53,691 bases of DNA from Sphingobium lactosutens DS20 (GTDB taxonomy: Bacteria > Pseudomonadota > Alphaproteobacteria > Sphingomonadales > Sphingomonadaceae): the NCBI RefSeq assembly GCF_000445105.1, contig NZ_ATDP01000099.1, forward strand, positions 1-53,691. Reading direction: 5' to 3'. This document shows positions 41,390-49,705 of this stretch, piece by piece. The notes under the pieces are model-generated. The model searched no databases. It was not told the origin of the DNA and worked only from the letters and a program-made list of their open reading frames with translations. How positions within the stretch are numbered: the first letter of the stretch is position 1; each line of letters starts with the position of its first letter. Position numbers and translations under genes: made by a program.

Positions 41390-42688
41390 TTGATCAACCA
41401 CAGCCTTGTCCGCGAACTCGGGCCCACCTTGCGCGCAGATCCCTCGCGGGTCGTCATTCGGCCGTTCGTCCCGGGCGACGATCCGACCGTGCCCGATCCT
41501 GCGCTGCGATCCAGGATCGGCCGCATCATCGAGCGGATCGTCGCACTTGACGCACAGACATGCCGCTCCGAGCTTGAGCGCATCCTCGCCAGTCTTGCCG
41601 GGCGTCACGGCGACGTTGAGCAGGTGCTGCTGCGGCGGTGCAACGACCTTGTCTGCCCCCCTGCAATCCCCTCCCCCGGACTGACGAAGGATCAGATGCT
41701 CCTCATCGGCGCCTATATGAGCGCTGAATATTCGTACGAATCCGCCGCCCTTTTCAATCCGAGCATCGTGCCGCACCCCGAGGCGGCGAAGGTCGCCGGA
41801 GCGTCCCGCTTCCTGCTCTCGCTCCGCGCTGTCGGAGAAGGTCATCTCTCGTCCATCACTTTCCGGACCGGACATTTCGACGGCTCGCATGTGGAGCTCG
41901 ATCCGGTCAGCGCCATTTCGACTCCGCCGCGGGTCGAGCCGCTGCCGGGCGGAGAGGCTGACGATCCCGGGGTCCGCCTGACCTGCGGAAGCTTCCCGGA
42001 CATCTCATCGCTGGTTATTTTCCCCGTGACCTTCCGTCAGAGGCATGGCCTTGAAGATCTGCGGCTTACTCGCTTCGAGGAGGAGAATGGCTACAGCTTC
42101 TACCTGGGGACCTATACCGCAGCCGGGGGCGAGACCGTCCGCCAGGAACTGCTGCGGACCACCGATTTTCAAAGCTTTGAATTGAGCGCGCTGCGCACCG
42201 ATGTATCCGACACCAAAGGAATTGCGATTTTCCCGAGGCGCATTGCCGGGCACTATGCCGCTCTCGCGCGCCTCGATCACGAAAGCATCTGGCTGCTTCG
42301 GTCCAATGACCTCTACAATTGGACGGATGGAGCGACCATCCTGCGGCCCTGCTTCCCGTGGGAATTTGTGCAGCTCGGCAATTGCGGGTCGCCGATCGAA
42401 CTCGACGAAGGTTGGCTCGTGATCACCCATGGCGTCGGGCCTGTTCGTAACTACAGCCTTGGCGCCTGTCTTCTCGACAAGCAAAATCCTGCCCTCGTGC
42501 TGGGACGCTCCACGTCCCCATTGATCACCACTGACCCAAAGGATCGGGACGGCTACGTCCCGAACGTGGTCTACAGCTGCGGGGCTCTCCTACATGAGCG
42601 GACCTTGCTGCTGCCCTATGGCCTCGCCGACTCTTTCGTCAGCTTCGCCACTGTCGACGTCGATCGGCTGCTGGCCACACTCCGCTGA
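41390..42688 (+). CDS. GH130-family glycoside phosphorylase/hydrolase-like protein
   Basis: 432 residues, TTG start. Five-bladed beta-propeller pattern of GH130: FNPSIVPHPE, SSLVIFPVTFRQRHGLEDLR, NGYSFYLGTYTAAGG, LRSNDLYNWTDGATIL, FPWEFVQLGNCGSPIELDEG, then LVITHGVGPVRNYSLGACLL and YVPNVVYSCGALLHERTLLL. Family members phosphorolyse or hydrolyse beta-mannosides. An N-terminal helical extension of ~100 residues is typical of the proteobacterial subgroup. Physiological substrate unknown. Its company of PfkB and lactate-type dehydrogenase suggests carbohydrate use under low oxygen. Confidence 0.85.
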   Translation: MINHSLVRELGPTLRADPSRVVIRPFVPGDDPTVPDPALRSRIGRIIERIVALDAQTCRSELERILASLAGRHGDVEQVLLRRCNDLVCPPAIPSPGLTKDQMLLIGAYMSAEYSYESAALFNPSIVPHPEAAKVAGASRFLLSLRAVGEGHLSSITFRTGHFDGSHVELDPVSAISTPPRVEPLPGGEADDPGVRLTCGSFPDISSLVIFPVTFRQRHGLEDLRLTRFEEENGYSFYLGTYTAAGGETVRQELLRTTDFQSFELSALRTDVSDTKGIAIFPRRIAGHYAALARLDHESIWLLRSNDLYNWTDGATILRPCFPWEFVQLGNCGSPIELDEGWLVITHGVGPVRNYSLGACLLDKQNPALVLGRSTSPLITTDPKDRDGYVPNVVYSCGALLHERTLLLPYGLADSFVSFATVDVDRLLATLR

Positions 42689-42727
42689 AGCCTAAACCGG
42701 CCAACCGCGCCGATGCGGCGTGAACGA

Positions 42728-43561
42728 TCAGTGAGCCAGCAGGACCGGGCAACTGGGATGGTCGAGAACGGACCGTGTCGCGCCGCCAAGCACGAATTCC
42801 CGCGCGCGCGAGTGGCCAAAGGCGCCCATGACCAACAGGTCGCCCTTCATCTCTTCGCGGTAGGCCTGCAAGGCAATGCCCGCATCCCGCCCGCCAGCGG
42901 GCACCTCTACCATTTCGGCCGTGATTCCGTGACGCTCGAGAAAGCGGCAGGCGTCGGCAACCGGCGTGTCGCGGCCCACGTCCTTGTCCTGAGTCACGGT
43001 GACAAGGGCGACGGAGCTGGCCTGATGGCAAAGCGGCAGCGCATCGGCGAGGGCGCGAGCAGCCACACGGCTTCCATCCCACCCCACGATGATGCGCTCG
43101 AACTTCAGAGCTGCCCCCTCCCCTGGAAGGAGCAGCACCGGCCTTGCCGACTCGAATGCCAGGCCCTCAGCCATGGCCGGCGTCGCGGGATGGCCATGGA
43201 CCGGAACGATGGTCAGGTCAAAAGCGCGCGCTTTTTTTGCAAGCGCCCAGTGGGTCACCTGCCCGGGGCAGTCGATGACGAAGGCCTCGCCGCGTCGCGA
43301 CTCGTCGACAACTGCGGAAAACTGCTGGACCAGCGCGTCCGCCTGCTCCTCGCTGCGGCGGTTCTCCGCCGCAATGATCTGATCGGCCTGAAGCAATTTG
43401 TTCGCCAGCCAGTTCGATACGGGAGGAACGTGCACGCGGCAGACGCCGAGCGACAGCCTCGCTCCGATCAGCGCCGCGGCTGCTTGTGCACGCTCGATCG
43501 CTTCCACCGGGGTGACTTCGGCGTAACTGTTCGCCTGAAGAAGTATGTCGCGAATAGCCAT
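42728..43561 (-). CDS. universal stress protein, tandem UspA domains
   Basis: 277 residues with two Usp-like halves. The second ends in the ATP-binding signature MGAFGHSRAREFVLGGATRS (G-2x-G-9x-G-S/T), then VLDHPSCPVLLAH. The first half is degenerate. Usp proteins of this size are common in O2-limitation regulons. Start at MAIRDILLQA fits the family. Converges with the GH130 gene. Confidence 0.9.
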   Translation of the reverse strand: MAIRDILLQANSYAEVTPVEAIERAQAAAALIGARLSLGVCRVHVPPVSNWLANKLLQADQIIAAENRRSEEQADALVQQFSAVVDESRRGEAFVIDCPGQVTHWALAKKARAFDLTIVPVHGHPATPAMAEGLAFESARPVLLLPGEGAALKFERIIVGWDGSRVAARALADALPLCHQASSVALVTVTQDKDVGRDTPVADACRFLERHGITAEMVEVPAGGRDAGIALQAYREEMKGDLLVMGAFGHSRAREFVLGGATRSVLDHPSCPVLLAH

Positions 43562-43910
43562 CTCAAACCTCCGTTTCGCCTGGTATCGCAGACCCGGCGC
43601 CGTGCGCCGATCCGTAATCATCCGGAAAGACCGAAAGGCGCAGCCCGCTAGACTGGCACCGCGACAGCTGCCGCTTGCTCGCAGCGCAGCCCATGCTCGA
43701 AACGATTGGGTGAGGACCACGTCTCCGCGGCATCGAAGCAGGCGCGGAAAAAAGGATGAAGATACTCTGGATGGGGCGGAGCGGCGCGGCGTGATGGTGC
43801 GAAAATGTGCCGGCCTTGGCGGACGGAGCCTCTGCTCTATTGGCCGATTTGCTTCTTGAACACGCGTACCGTCCTGTCCAGCCTAGATCTCCTGAATAGC
43901 GGAGTAATCC
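43562..43910. other. 349-bp intergenic stretch
   Basis: Divergent promoter region between the Usp gene and pfkB. I see no gene, no FNR box and no strong hairpin. A pfkB ribosome site (AGCGGAGTAATCC) lies at its right end. Confidence 0.5.
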
Positions 43911-44843
43911 ATGCCCAGTGTTTCGACGCTCACCCTCAACCCCACAATCGATGTCGCTTACGAAGTGGGGCAGGTCTATCATACGCGCAAGATGCGGACC
44001 GAGGCGGAGTTTTATTCGCCCGGTGGCGGCGGCATCAACGTTGCCCGGGTCTTCGTTCGGCTCGGAGGCAACGCACGGAGCTACTATGCCTCAGGCGGCG
44101 CCACAGGGCCTGCTCTCGACGGCCTGCTCGACCTGCATCAACTCGTACGCAATCGCATTCCCATCCAGGGTCACACGCGGGTAAGCTCGGCCGTTCTCGA
44201 GCGGGAAACCGGCAAGGAGTATCGGTTCGTTCCTCAGGGTCCGAGCTTTACCTCCGCCGAATGGCAGGCCTGCCTCGAACAGCTCGCTCAGGCCAAGGGC
44301 GATTTCCTGGTCGCGAGCGGCTCTTTGCCGCCTGGCGTCCCGGAGGATTTCTACGGCCGCGTCGCCACGATCATGGCGACGCGCGGAATACCGATGGTAC
44401 TCGACAGCTCGGGTCCAGGCCTGAAAGGCGGCCTGGCGGAGGGCGGCTTGTTCCTGATCAAGCCGAGCATCGGCGAACTTCGGCAATTCGTGGGCGAAGA
44501 TCTCGCCGCGATCGAGGACGTGAGCGAAGCTGCCATGGCGATCGTCCGCGCAGGCCAGTCCAGATATGTCGCAGTGACCATGGGACATGAGGGCGCGCTC
44601 CTGGCGACTCCTGACGGCGCGCAGATTCTGCCTGCCCTGGAAGTCGACGCGAAGAGCGCCGTGGGCGCGGGCGACAGCTTCCTCGCGGCGATGGTTTTCG
44701 CGCTGAGCTGCAGCTGGTCGATCACGGACGCATTCCGCTTCGGTGTCGCAGCCGGCGCTGCCGCGGTCCTTAACCCGGGTCACGATCTCGCTCAGGCCGA
44801 GGAGATCCGCCGCCTCTACCCACAGGTGCCGCAACCGGCCTGA
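43911..44843 (+). CDS. pfkB: PfkB-family 6-phosphofructokinase
   Basis: 310 residues. MPSVSTLTLNPTIDVAYEVG, the sugar-binding SPGGGGINVARVFVRLGG, KPSIGELRQFVG and the ribokinase-family signature KSAVGAGDSFLAAM with catalytic Asp. The N-terminus and GGGGINVA are closest to E. coli PfkB (phosphofructokinase II) rather than FruK. Sphingomonads normally use the Entner-Doudoroff route and often lack a classical phosphofructokinase, so this gene could open glycolysis under oxygen limitation. Confidence 0.88.
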   Translation: MPSVSTLTLNPTIDVAYEVGQVYHTRKMRTEAEFYSPGGGGINVARVFVRLGGNARSYYASGGATGPALDGLLDLHQLVRNRIPIQGHTRVSSAVLERETGKEYRFVPQGPSFTSAEWQACLEQLAQAKGDFLVASGSLPPGVPEDFYGRVATIMATRGIPMVLDSSGPGLKGGLAEGGLFLIKPSIGELRQFVGEDLAAIEDVSEAAMAIVRAGQSRYVAVTMGHEGALLATPDGAQILPALEVDAKSAVGAGDSFLAAMVFALSCSWSITDAFRFGVAAGAAAVLNPGHDLAQAEEIRRLYPQVPQPA

Positions 44844-45068
44844 TGCTCGGCCGAGCTCGCCGCCCTCCCCCGCACAACTAGACGGCAACGCCCGGCATCC
44901 GCTCTTGCCACCTGCAAGGCGACCGAGCCGAAGAGGGCGCAAACATCTTAGCACCGGCGCGAAGCGGATCGACATTGGCCAGGCGCTCGTCCCGCTTGAT
45001 TGCGCCATGGGAACCCGCCGCGCCGCGGCCACTGTGATCAGCCGGCATGACCGGTTCGACCGGCGGCC

Positions 45069-46106
45069 CTACCCGTTCCCGCTACCGCCGACGGCAGAAG
45101 ATCGGGCGCTCGCTACCACGGGGTGGCGCGGCCGCTGGTCCTTTTCGAAACAGGTAAGATTATCGATCGTGGTCGCCGCGATCGCGGTCATCGCCTCGAC
45201 GGTAAAAAAGGCCTGGTGACCGGTGATCAGCACGTTCGGAAAGGTGAGCAACCGCGCAAAGAGGTCGTCCTGCAGGATCTCGTCCGACAGGTTTTCGAAG
45301 AAGAGGTCGCCTTCTTCCTCGTAGACATCAAGACCGAGATAGCCGATCACCCCGGTCTTGAGCCCCTCGATCAAGGCCCGGGTGTCGACAAGCGCGCCGC
45401 GTCCGGTGTTGATGAGCATCACGCCCCGCTTCACCAGCGACAGCGCATTGCCGTCGATCAGATGGCGCGTCTCCGGCGTCAGCGGGCAATGAAGAGTAAC
45501 GATGTCGGAGGAGGCTAGCAGGGTCTGCAGATCGACGATCTCGGCGCCGGCCACGCAAATCTCGGGTGTCGGCGCCGGATCGTGAACAAGGATGCGGCAG
45601 CCAAAGCCGGCAAGGATGCGCGCCACCGCGGTGCCGATCTTCCCCGCTCCGACGACGCCTGCGGTGCGGCCCTTGAGATCGAAGCCAAGCAAGCCTTCGA
45701 GTGCGAAATTCCCTTCGCGAACCCGCGCATAGGCCCTGTGGATCTTGCGATTGAGCGTCAGGATAAGTCCGACGGTGTGTTCTGCAACCGCATCCGGCGA
45801 ATAGGCCGGGACCCTACCGACGGCGATGCCGAGCTCATTCGCGGCGGCAAGGTCGACATGATTGAAGCCAGCGCTACGCAAGGCGAGCATTTTCGTGCCG
45901 CCGGCAGCAAGCCGCGTGAGGACCGGGCGATCGAGCACATCGTTCACGAACGCGCATATGGCAGAGGTCCCCGCTGCGAGCAGCGCGCTTTCCTCAGTCA
46001 GGCGAACATCGAGATAGCGCATGCGGTGCGGCGCGCCTTTCGCCGCATTGGCCTCATCCAGAAAGCGCCGATCATATGCCTTGGTGCTGAAAACCGTCAC
46101 GTCCAT
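45069..46106 (-). CDS. ldhA: D-lactate dehydrogenase-type 2-hydroxyacid dehydrogenase
   Basis: 345 residues starting MDVTVFSTKAYDRRFLDEAN. NAD-binding TAGVVGAGKIGTAVARIL. Catalytic Arg near ALRSAGFNHVDLAAA, Glu in the VYEEEGDLFFENLSD region, and His in LITGHQAFFTVEAM, matching fermentative D-LDH (LdhA). It reduces pyruvate to D-lactate, regenerating NAD when respiration is limited. AAAGGGAAG upstream. Convergent with pfkB. Confidence 0.9.
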   Translation of the reverse strand: MDVTVFSTKAYDRRFLDEANAAKGAPHRMRYLDVRLTEESALLAAGTSAICAFVNDVLDRPVLTRLAAGGTKMLALRSAGFNHVDLAAANELGIAVGRVPAYSPDAVAEHTVGLILTLNRKIHRAYARVREGNFALEGLLGFDLKGRTAGVVGAGKIGTAVARILAGFGCRILVHDPAPTPEICVAGAEIVDLQTLLASSDIVTLHCPLTPETRHLIDGNALSLVKRGVMLINTGRGALVDTRALIEGLKTGVIGYLGLDVYEEEGDLFFENLSDEILQDDLFARLLTFPNVLITGHQAFFTVEAMTAIAATTIDNLTCFEKDQRPRHPVVASARSSAVGGSGNG

Positions 46107-46479
46107 GGCTGCGCTTCCCTTTGTCCTCCACCCTAGCGGCCGTATGTCCCTCAACGCGCAAGCACGTCGCCGAGGTTCCCGGGCTCCTGTGCATTGCCTT
46201 GTGGACCTGCTCGCGACAACCTGTGTGTACCGCTTGGATAACCCGGACAGCTTCGTCCGCACGATTGCTGTCATCGCCGCCGCGGAGCGGGAGCGAGGCA
46301 GCTGACGCGAGTGGCACCAAACAGATCGTGCGGGCGGCCATCGGGTCCGCCGTCGCAGGCAGCTGCGGTCTTGCAGGAAGAATAAGCGACCCCGCCGCCG
46401 GGGGGTCTCGAGAGGCGGCGGGGTCAGGCTCCGGAGCGTGTGGCGAAAACGCCGACAAGCTCCGGGGCGGGGGGTCTTG
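46107..46479. other. 373-bp intergenic stretch with terminator hairpin
   Basis: No gene seen on either strand. It contains the strong hairpin at 46388-46425 and must also hold the ldhA promoter; no FNR box was found in it. Confidence 0.5.
46388..46425. terminator. strong hairpin after the second Usp gene
   Basis: GACCCCGCCGCC (46388-46399) and GGCGGCGGGGTC (46414-46425) form a perfect 12-bp stem with a 14-nt loop, 55 bp past the Usp stop on the minus strand. No T-run. Confidence 0.6.
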
Positions 46480-47301
46480 TCAGTGAGCGAAGAGCAGCGG
46501 AATCTCAGCGCCGTCGATGAGGTCCCGGGTCACGCCGCCCAGGATCATTTCGCGCAGGCGCGAGTGCCCATAGGCTCCGAGCGCCAGCATCGCCGCCCCA
46601 TGCTCCCGCGCGCCGCGGATGAGTGCCTCGGCGTCCGAGCCGTCGCCGCGGGACAATGCGACCACATTGGCATCGAAGCCGTGGCGAGCGAGATGCCGTG
46701 CGATGTCGGCGCCAGGCTCGGACCCATGGCCTTTTTCACTAGGCTTGCCGTTCAGCACGAGGACGTCGATCTTCGCGCCGGGCTCGGCCAGCGCCTTGGC
46801 TTCCCGCAAGGCGAGCGTCGCCTCACGCGTGGCGTTCCAGCCAATCGCCAGATGGTCGACCGCGCCGGGGCGGTGACCTTGCGGGAGCACGAGGACCGGC
46901 CGTCCGGAAGCGAACAGAATACTCTCGATTGTCTCGCGGCGGATCGGCGGATGCTCATAGGCGCTTCTGGGACCAAACAGCACGAGATCGGCATAGCGCG
47001 CATAGACGGCCGCCTTCGAGAAGATCACGGCCGGCTGATCGGAGATCGTGCGCACTTCGATGTGTGCGGCGCCGGCTGCCTTGGCGATCCGCGCCTCCTT
47101 GGCGCTGACAGCTTCGGCGTAATCGTCGAGGAAGACGTAAGGCGGCCCCATTGTCAGCGCATAGGTTTCCGCGGGCATCGCCGAGAGCACGACGAAGGAC
47201 AGCCGGGCGTCATGAAAAGCGGCAAAGGCGATCGCGTCTTCCAGAAACTGCCCGTCCTGTTCGCCGGTATCGACAACCGCGAGAAGATCCCTGATCGGCA
47301 T
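46480..47301 (-). CDS. universal stress protein, tandem UspA domains
   Basis: 273 residues with two Usp halves: MPIRDLLAVVDTGEQDGQFL at the N-terminus, and the C-terminal ATP-binding signature LGAYGHSRLREMILGGVTRD with LIDGAEIPLLFAH. The first half has VLFGPRSAYEHPPIRRETIE in place of a full signature. It is a paralog of the Usp at 42728-43561. Ribosome site GGAGG before the ATG. Confidence 0.9.
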   Translation of the reverse strand: MPIRDLLAVVDTGEQDGQFLEDAIAFAAFHDARLSFVVLSAMPAETYALTMGPPYVFLDDYAEAVSAKEARIAKAAGAAHIEVRTISDQPAVIFSKAAVYARYADLVLFGPRSAYEHPPIRRETIESILFASGRPVLVLPQGHRPGAVDHLAIGWNATREATLALREAKALAEPGAKIDVLVLNGKPSEKGHGSEPGADIARHLARHGFDANVVALSRGDGSDAEALIRGAREHGAAMLALGAYGHSRLREMILGGVTRDLIDGAEIPLLFAH

Positions 47302-47429
47302 TCCCGTCCTCCATTTGGCTCACGCGACGAGTTGTAGCCGCCCCGAGAGCCAGCTTCATTTGTGGGATATACGTAGGCGCCCAGGCAGGTTGCATCGGCA
47401 GCAAAGCCAGGCGCGGGTGACGTCCGGAG

Positions 47430-47804
47430 TTACTGGATTGGCGGCCGGTAATCCGCGCTTTGCAGCGTCAAAATATAGGCGGCGAGGTCATCGACATGGC
47501 CAGGCGCGATCTCGAACTTCATCACTTCGGGGAAATTGTGCGAATCGCGCAGCCAGGGCTTCAGGGTGTCGAGCGTCAGACCCCGTGCGTTCGCAACCGC
47601 TTCGAAGCTTGGCGCTTCCGGTCTTGGCGAGCTGCCCTCGCCGACGCCATGGCAGGCGGCGCAGTGGGCGCGCGCGAAAGCGGCTCCGCGCGACGCGGGC
47701 GTGTCCCGTCCGGCCGCAGCGGCGATCGATGACCGGCCGCCCGCCGCCGCGCTGCACGCCGCGGTGAGGATGACGACTGCAGAGAGGAGGCCGGCCTTGC
47801 GCAT
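47430..47804 (-). CDS. secreted monohaem cytochrome c
   Basis: 124 residues. Lipoprotein-type signal (MRKAGLLSAVVILTAACSAA, Cys17 as possible lipidation site), then a class I cytochrome c: CAACH in FARAHCAACHGVGEG, axial Met in FPEVMKFEIAPGHVDDLAAY, ending YILTLQ. It probably carries electrons to the cbb3 oxidase or a periplasmic enzyme. Confidence 0.88.
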   Translation of the reverse strand: MRKAGLLSAVVILTAACSAAAGGRSSIAAAAGRDTPASRGAAFARAHCAACHGVGEGSSPRPEAPSFEAVANARGLTLDTLKPWLRDSHNFPEVMKFEIAPGHVDDLAAYILTLQSADYRPPIQ

Positions 47805-47836
47805 GCGCGCAATCTATCGGGAGCCGCAATTGTGCG

Positions 47837-48328
47837 TCAACCGGCCGCCGGTCGTAACAGATGCGATTGGCAAGTCGTGCAATCGCTCGCGCCGAAGCCG
47901 TTGGCCGTGCAGACGAACAAGCCCGAGCCGATGAGAGTGCCGACGATCGCGCACTCGTTGCCGCCCTTTATCGCAATGGCTTGCGCGGTGGCGGCTACTG
48001 AGGTCAGGTGATCGATATGCCAGCGAAGCGTCTTGCTGCGCTTCAGATGCCTTGCGATCCTGGCGCGCAGGCCTCCGGGGCCGTAGGCGCTCCCCGCGTA
48101 GACGTACCAGCCGGGCTCGAAGCTATCGGAGCCGGATCGGCGGGAAAAGACCACCTTCTCGTCCAGGCGGAGCAAGATGGCGTAAGCGCCCGTGCTCAAT
48201 GGCAGGGTCGCGATGCTGTCCGCTGCAACCGGCACTCCGCCGATAAGCTGGCCCATGGCCGCCATGAAGCGGCTCTCATCGGAAGTGATGGCGCATGGCG
48301 AACCGAAGTGAACGTCGCTGCGGCTCAT
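47837..48328 (-). CDS. GIY-YIG/DUF123-family protein
   Basis: 163 residues. GAYAILLRLDEKVVFSRRSG, then GWYVYAGSAYGPGGLRARIA, then HLKRSKTLRWHIDHLTSVA fits the DUF123 subgroup of GIY-YIG-like nucleases. Four Cys (ECAIV, VCTAN, DCTTCQ) form a likely metal site at the C-terminus. Function unknown. It lies 32 bp upstream of the cytochrome c gene on the same strand. Confidence 0.8.
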   Translation of the reverse strand: MSRSDVHFGSPCAITSDESRFMAAMGQLIGGVPVAADSIATLPLSTGAYAILLRLDEKVVFSRRSGSDSFEPGWYVYAGSAYGPGGLRARIARHLKRSKTLRWHIDHLTSVAATAQAIAIKGGNECAIVGTLIGSGLFVCTANGFGASDCTTCQSHLLRPAAG

Positions 48329-48548
48329 GACGAATGGTGAAACTCTCGCGGAGAAATGGTGTGTTTCTGTCGATAAGCATAGGATGTCGGGAGTCGGCAG
48401 GAAAGGTCAGGTCGTCTCACCCAGGTTCATGCTGGATCTCTTGACCATGGGAGGGGACGACCGTGCGACCCTGGCCTATACGATGCCTGATTATGGCCAA
48501 GCCCAGGAGCGGCGCCGTAGAACCCCATCATTACAAGCAAGCCACGGA

Positions 48549-49211
48549 CTAGCGCTCGAACAAACGGGGATGCTTCTCTATAAAACGCCGGCCCCAGCTA
48601 TCGAGATAGGCTTTGCGCGGTTGCCGCATATAGCGGTAGCCAGCCAGAGATACGGCGGCCGCTCCAACCGCATCGACGATGAGATCGGTCATCGTGTCCG
48701 ACAATCCCGTGGGATCGCCGGGTGTCGGCTTCTGCATGGTCAAGCCGGCGAAGCTGTCCATGGCATATTCGAAGATCTCCCAAAGCGCGCCCACGCCGAT
48801 CGAAAAGAAGAAGGCAAACATGGCGATGAAGGCAGGCGGCATCTGCATGTCGACATGCTCGTTCTTGTTGAGCGCATAGACCAGCATGAAGCCGACCAGG
48901 CCAAGTAGCAGCCCGGCGGTTGCGTGCAGGGCGTCGTCCCACCACCAGATGCGTTCGTAATAGTCGAGCACCTCGCCCAGAAAAATGGAAGCAAAGGCGA
49001 AAAGAACGCCGACCAGGTGTATCTCGGATGGTATCAGGGCGGCTCCGCTGTGAAGACGCCTCGCAAGCGGTGCGGCGGTGAATACGAGCAGGCAGACCAC
49101 AAGGAAGCTGTGAAGCCACCGCCCCCGATAGGTCAGGACGATGAGCTCCGCGACGAGGAGGCCGGCAAGGACGAGCGTGATCAGCAGATGGGCGCGGCGA
49201 GCAGTTGTCAT
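48549..49211 (-). CDS. DUF2238-type integral membrane protein
   Basis: 220 residues from ATG at 49211 (ribosome site AGGGAGC); longer starts lack one. Six membrane helices (HLLITLVLAGLLVAELIVLT, LHSFLVVCLLVFTAAPLA, LHATAGLLLGLVGFMLVYAL, AFIAMFAFFFSIGVGALWEI and others). Conserved YYERIWWWDDALHATAG and GALWEIFEYAMD, as in DUF2238/YjdF-like proteins. Function unknown. It is the last gene of the island before the IS21/Tn3 region. Confidence 0.75.
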   Translation of the reverse strand: MTTARRAHLLITLVLAGLLVAELIVLTYRGRWLHSFLVVCLLVFTAAPLARRLHSGAALIPSEIHLVGVLFAFASIFLGEVLDYYERIWWWDDALHATAGLLLGLVGFMLVYALNKNEHVDMQMPPAFIAMFAFFFSIGVGALWEIFEYAMDSFAGLTMQKPTPGDPTGLSDTMTDLIVDAVGAAAVSLAGYRYMRQPRKAYLDSWGRRFIEKHPRLFER

Positions 49212-49399
49212 GCTCCCTGAAAACATTCCTGGCAGACCATGTTCCGTGCCCACCCTCGGTCTAAACCGATCCATGATCAGGGTGGGATCGTGTCCCCAGT
49301 CACTGCTGGCTGCAAGTGCTCTTCGGATTCAGGACTTGCTTTCGGGCATGAGGCTTATCGAGCAGCGACGATGCATTGCACGCAAATCAGGCCGAAGAG

Positions 49400-49582
49400 C
49401 GGCGAGCCTGCTGTTCAGCCAGCTTGGTGACACGCCTCGAAGAGGAGACCCGGATCGGCAAGGGCGGGACCCTGGCGGCGCAGCTGTCGCGGCTCGACCT
49501 GATCGTGCTCGACGAGCTCGGTTATCTGCCGTTCGCCCGCTCCGGAGGGCAGTTGCTGTTCCACCTCATCAGCAAGCTTTAT
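49400..49582 (+). pseudogene. istB: IS21-family helper ATPase IstB, internal fragment
   Basis: VTRLEEETRIGKGGTLAAQL, then SRLDLIVLDELGYLPFARSG (Walker B) and GQLLFHLISKLY match IstB. The N-terminal Walker A part is not recognisable upstream, and the sequence is broken at 49582 by the Tn3-family transposon end. The remainder, if present, lies beyond the window. Non-functional. Confidence 0.8.
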
Positions 49583-49620
49583 GGCCCAGTCGGCCCCAAG
49601 CTGCGATTTTGGCCAAGTCG
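49583..49620 (+). repeat. Tn3-family terminal inverted repeat, left
   Basis: 38-base terminal repeat beginning GGCCCAGTCGGCCC and containing AAGCTGCGATTTTGGCCA, matched by the complement of 53654-53691. It does not begin GGGG as most Tn3 ends do. Confidence 0.9.
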
Positions 49621-49705
49621 GAGAACGTTTTGGGAACGTGGCATTCGGTATTGACGATGGAAATCATAGAAGAGGACAGTTCGCTCCATCATAGGGAGTG
49701 GGTTG

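Noticed and set aside
48327..48908. 193-codon plus-strand frame
   Set aside because: Mostly antisense to the DUF2238 membrane protein gene; no recognisable domain.
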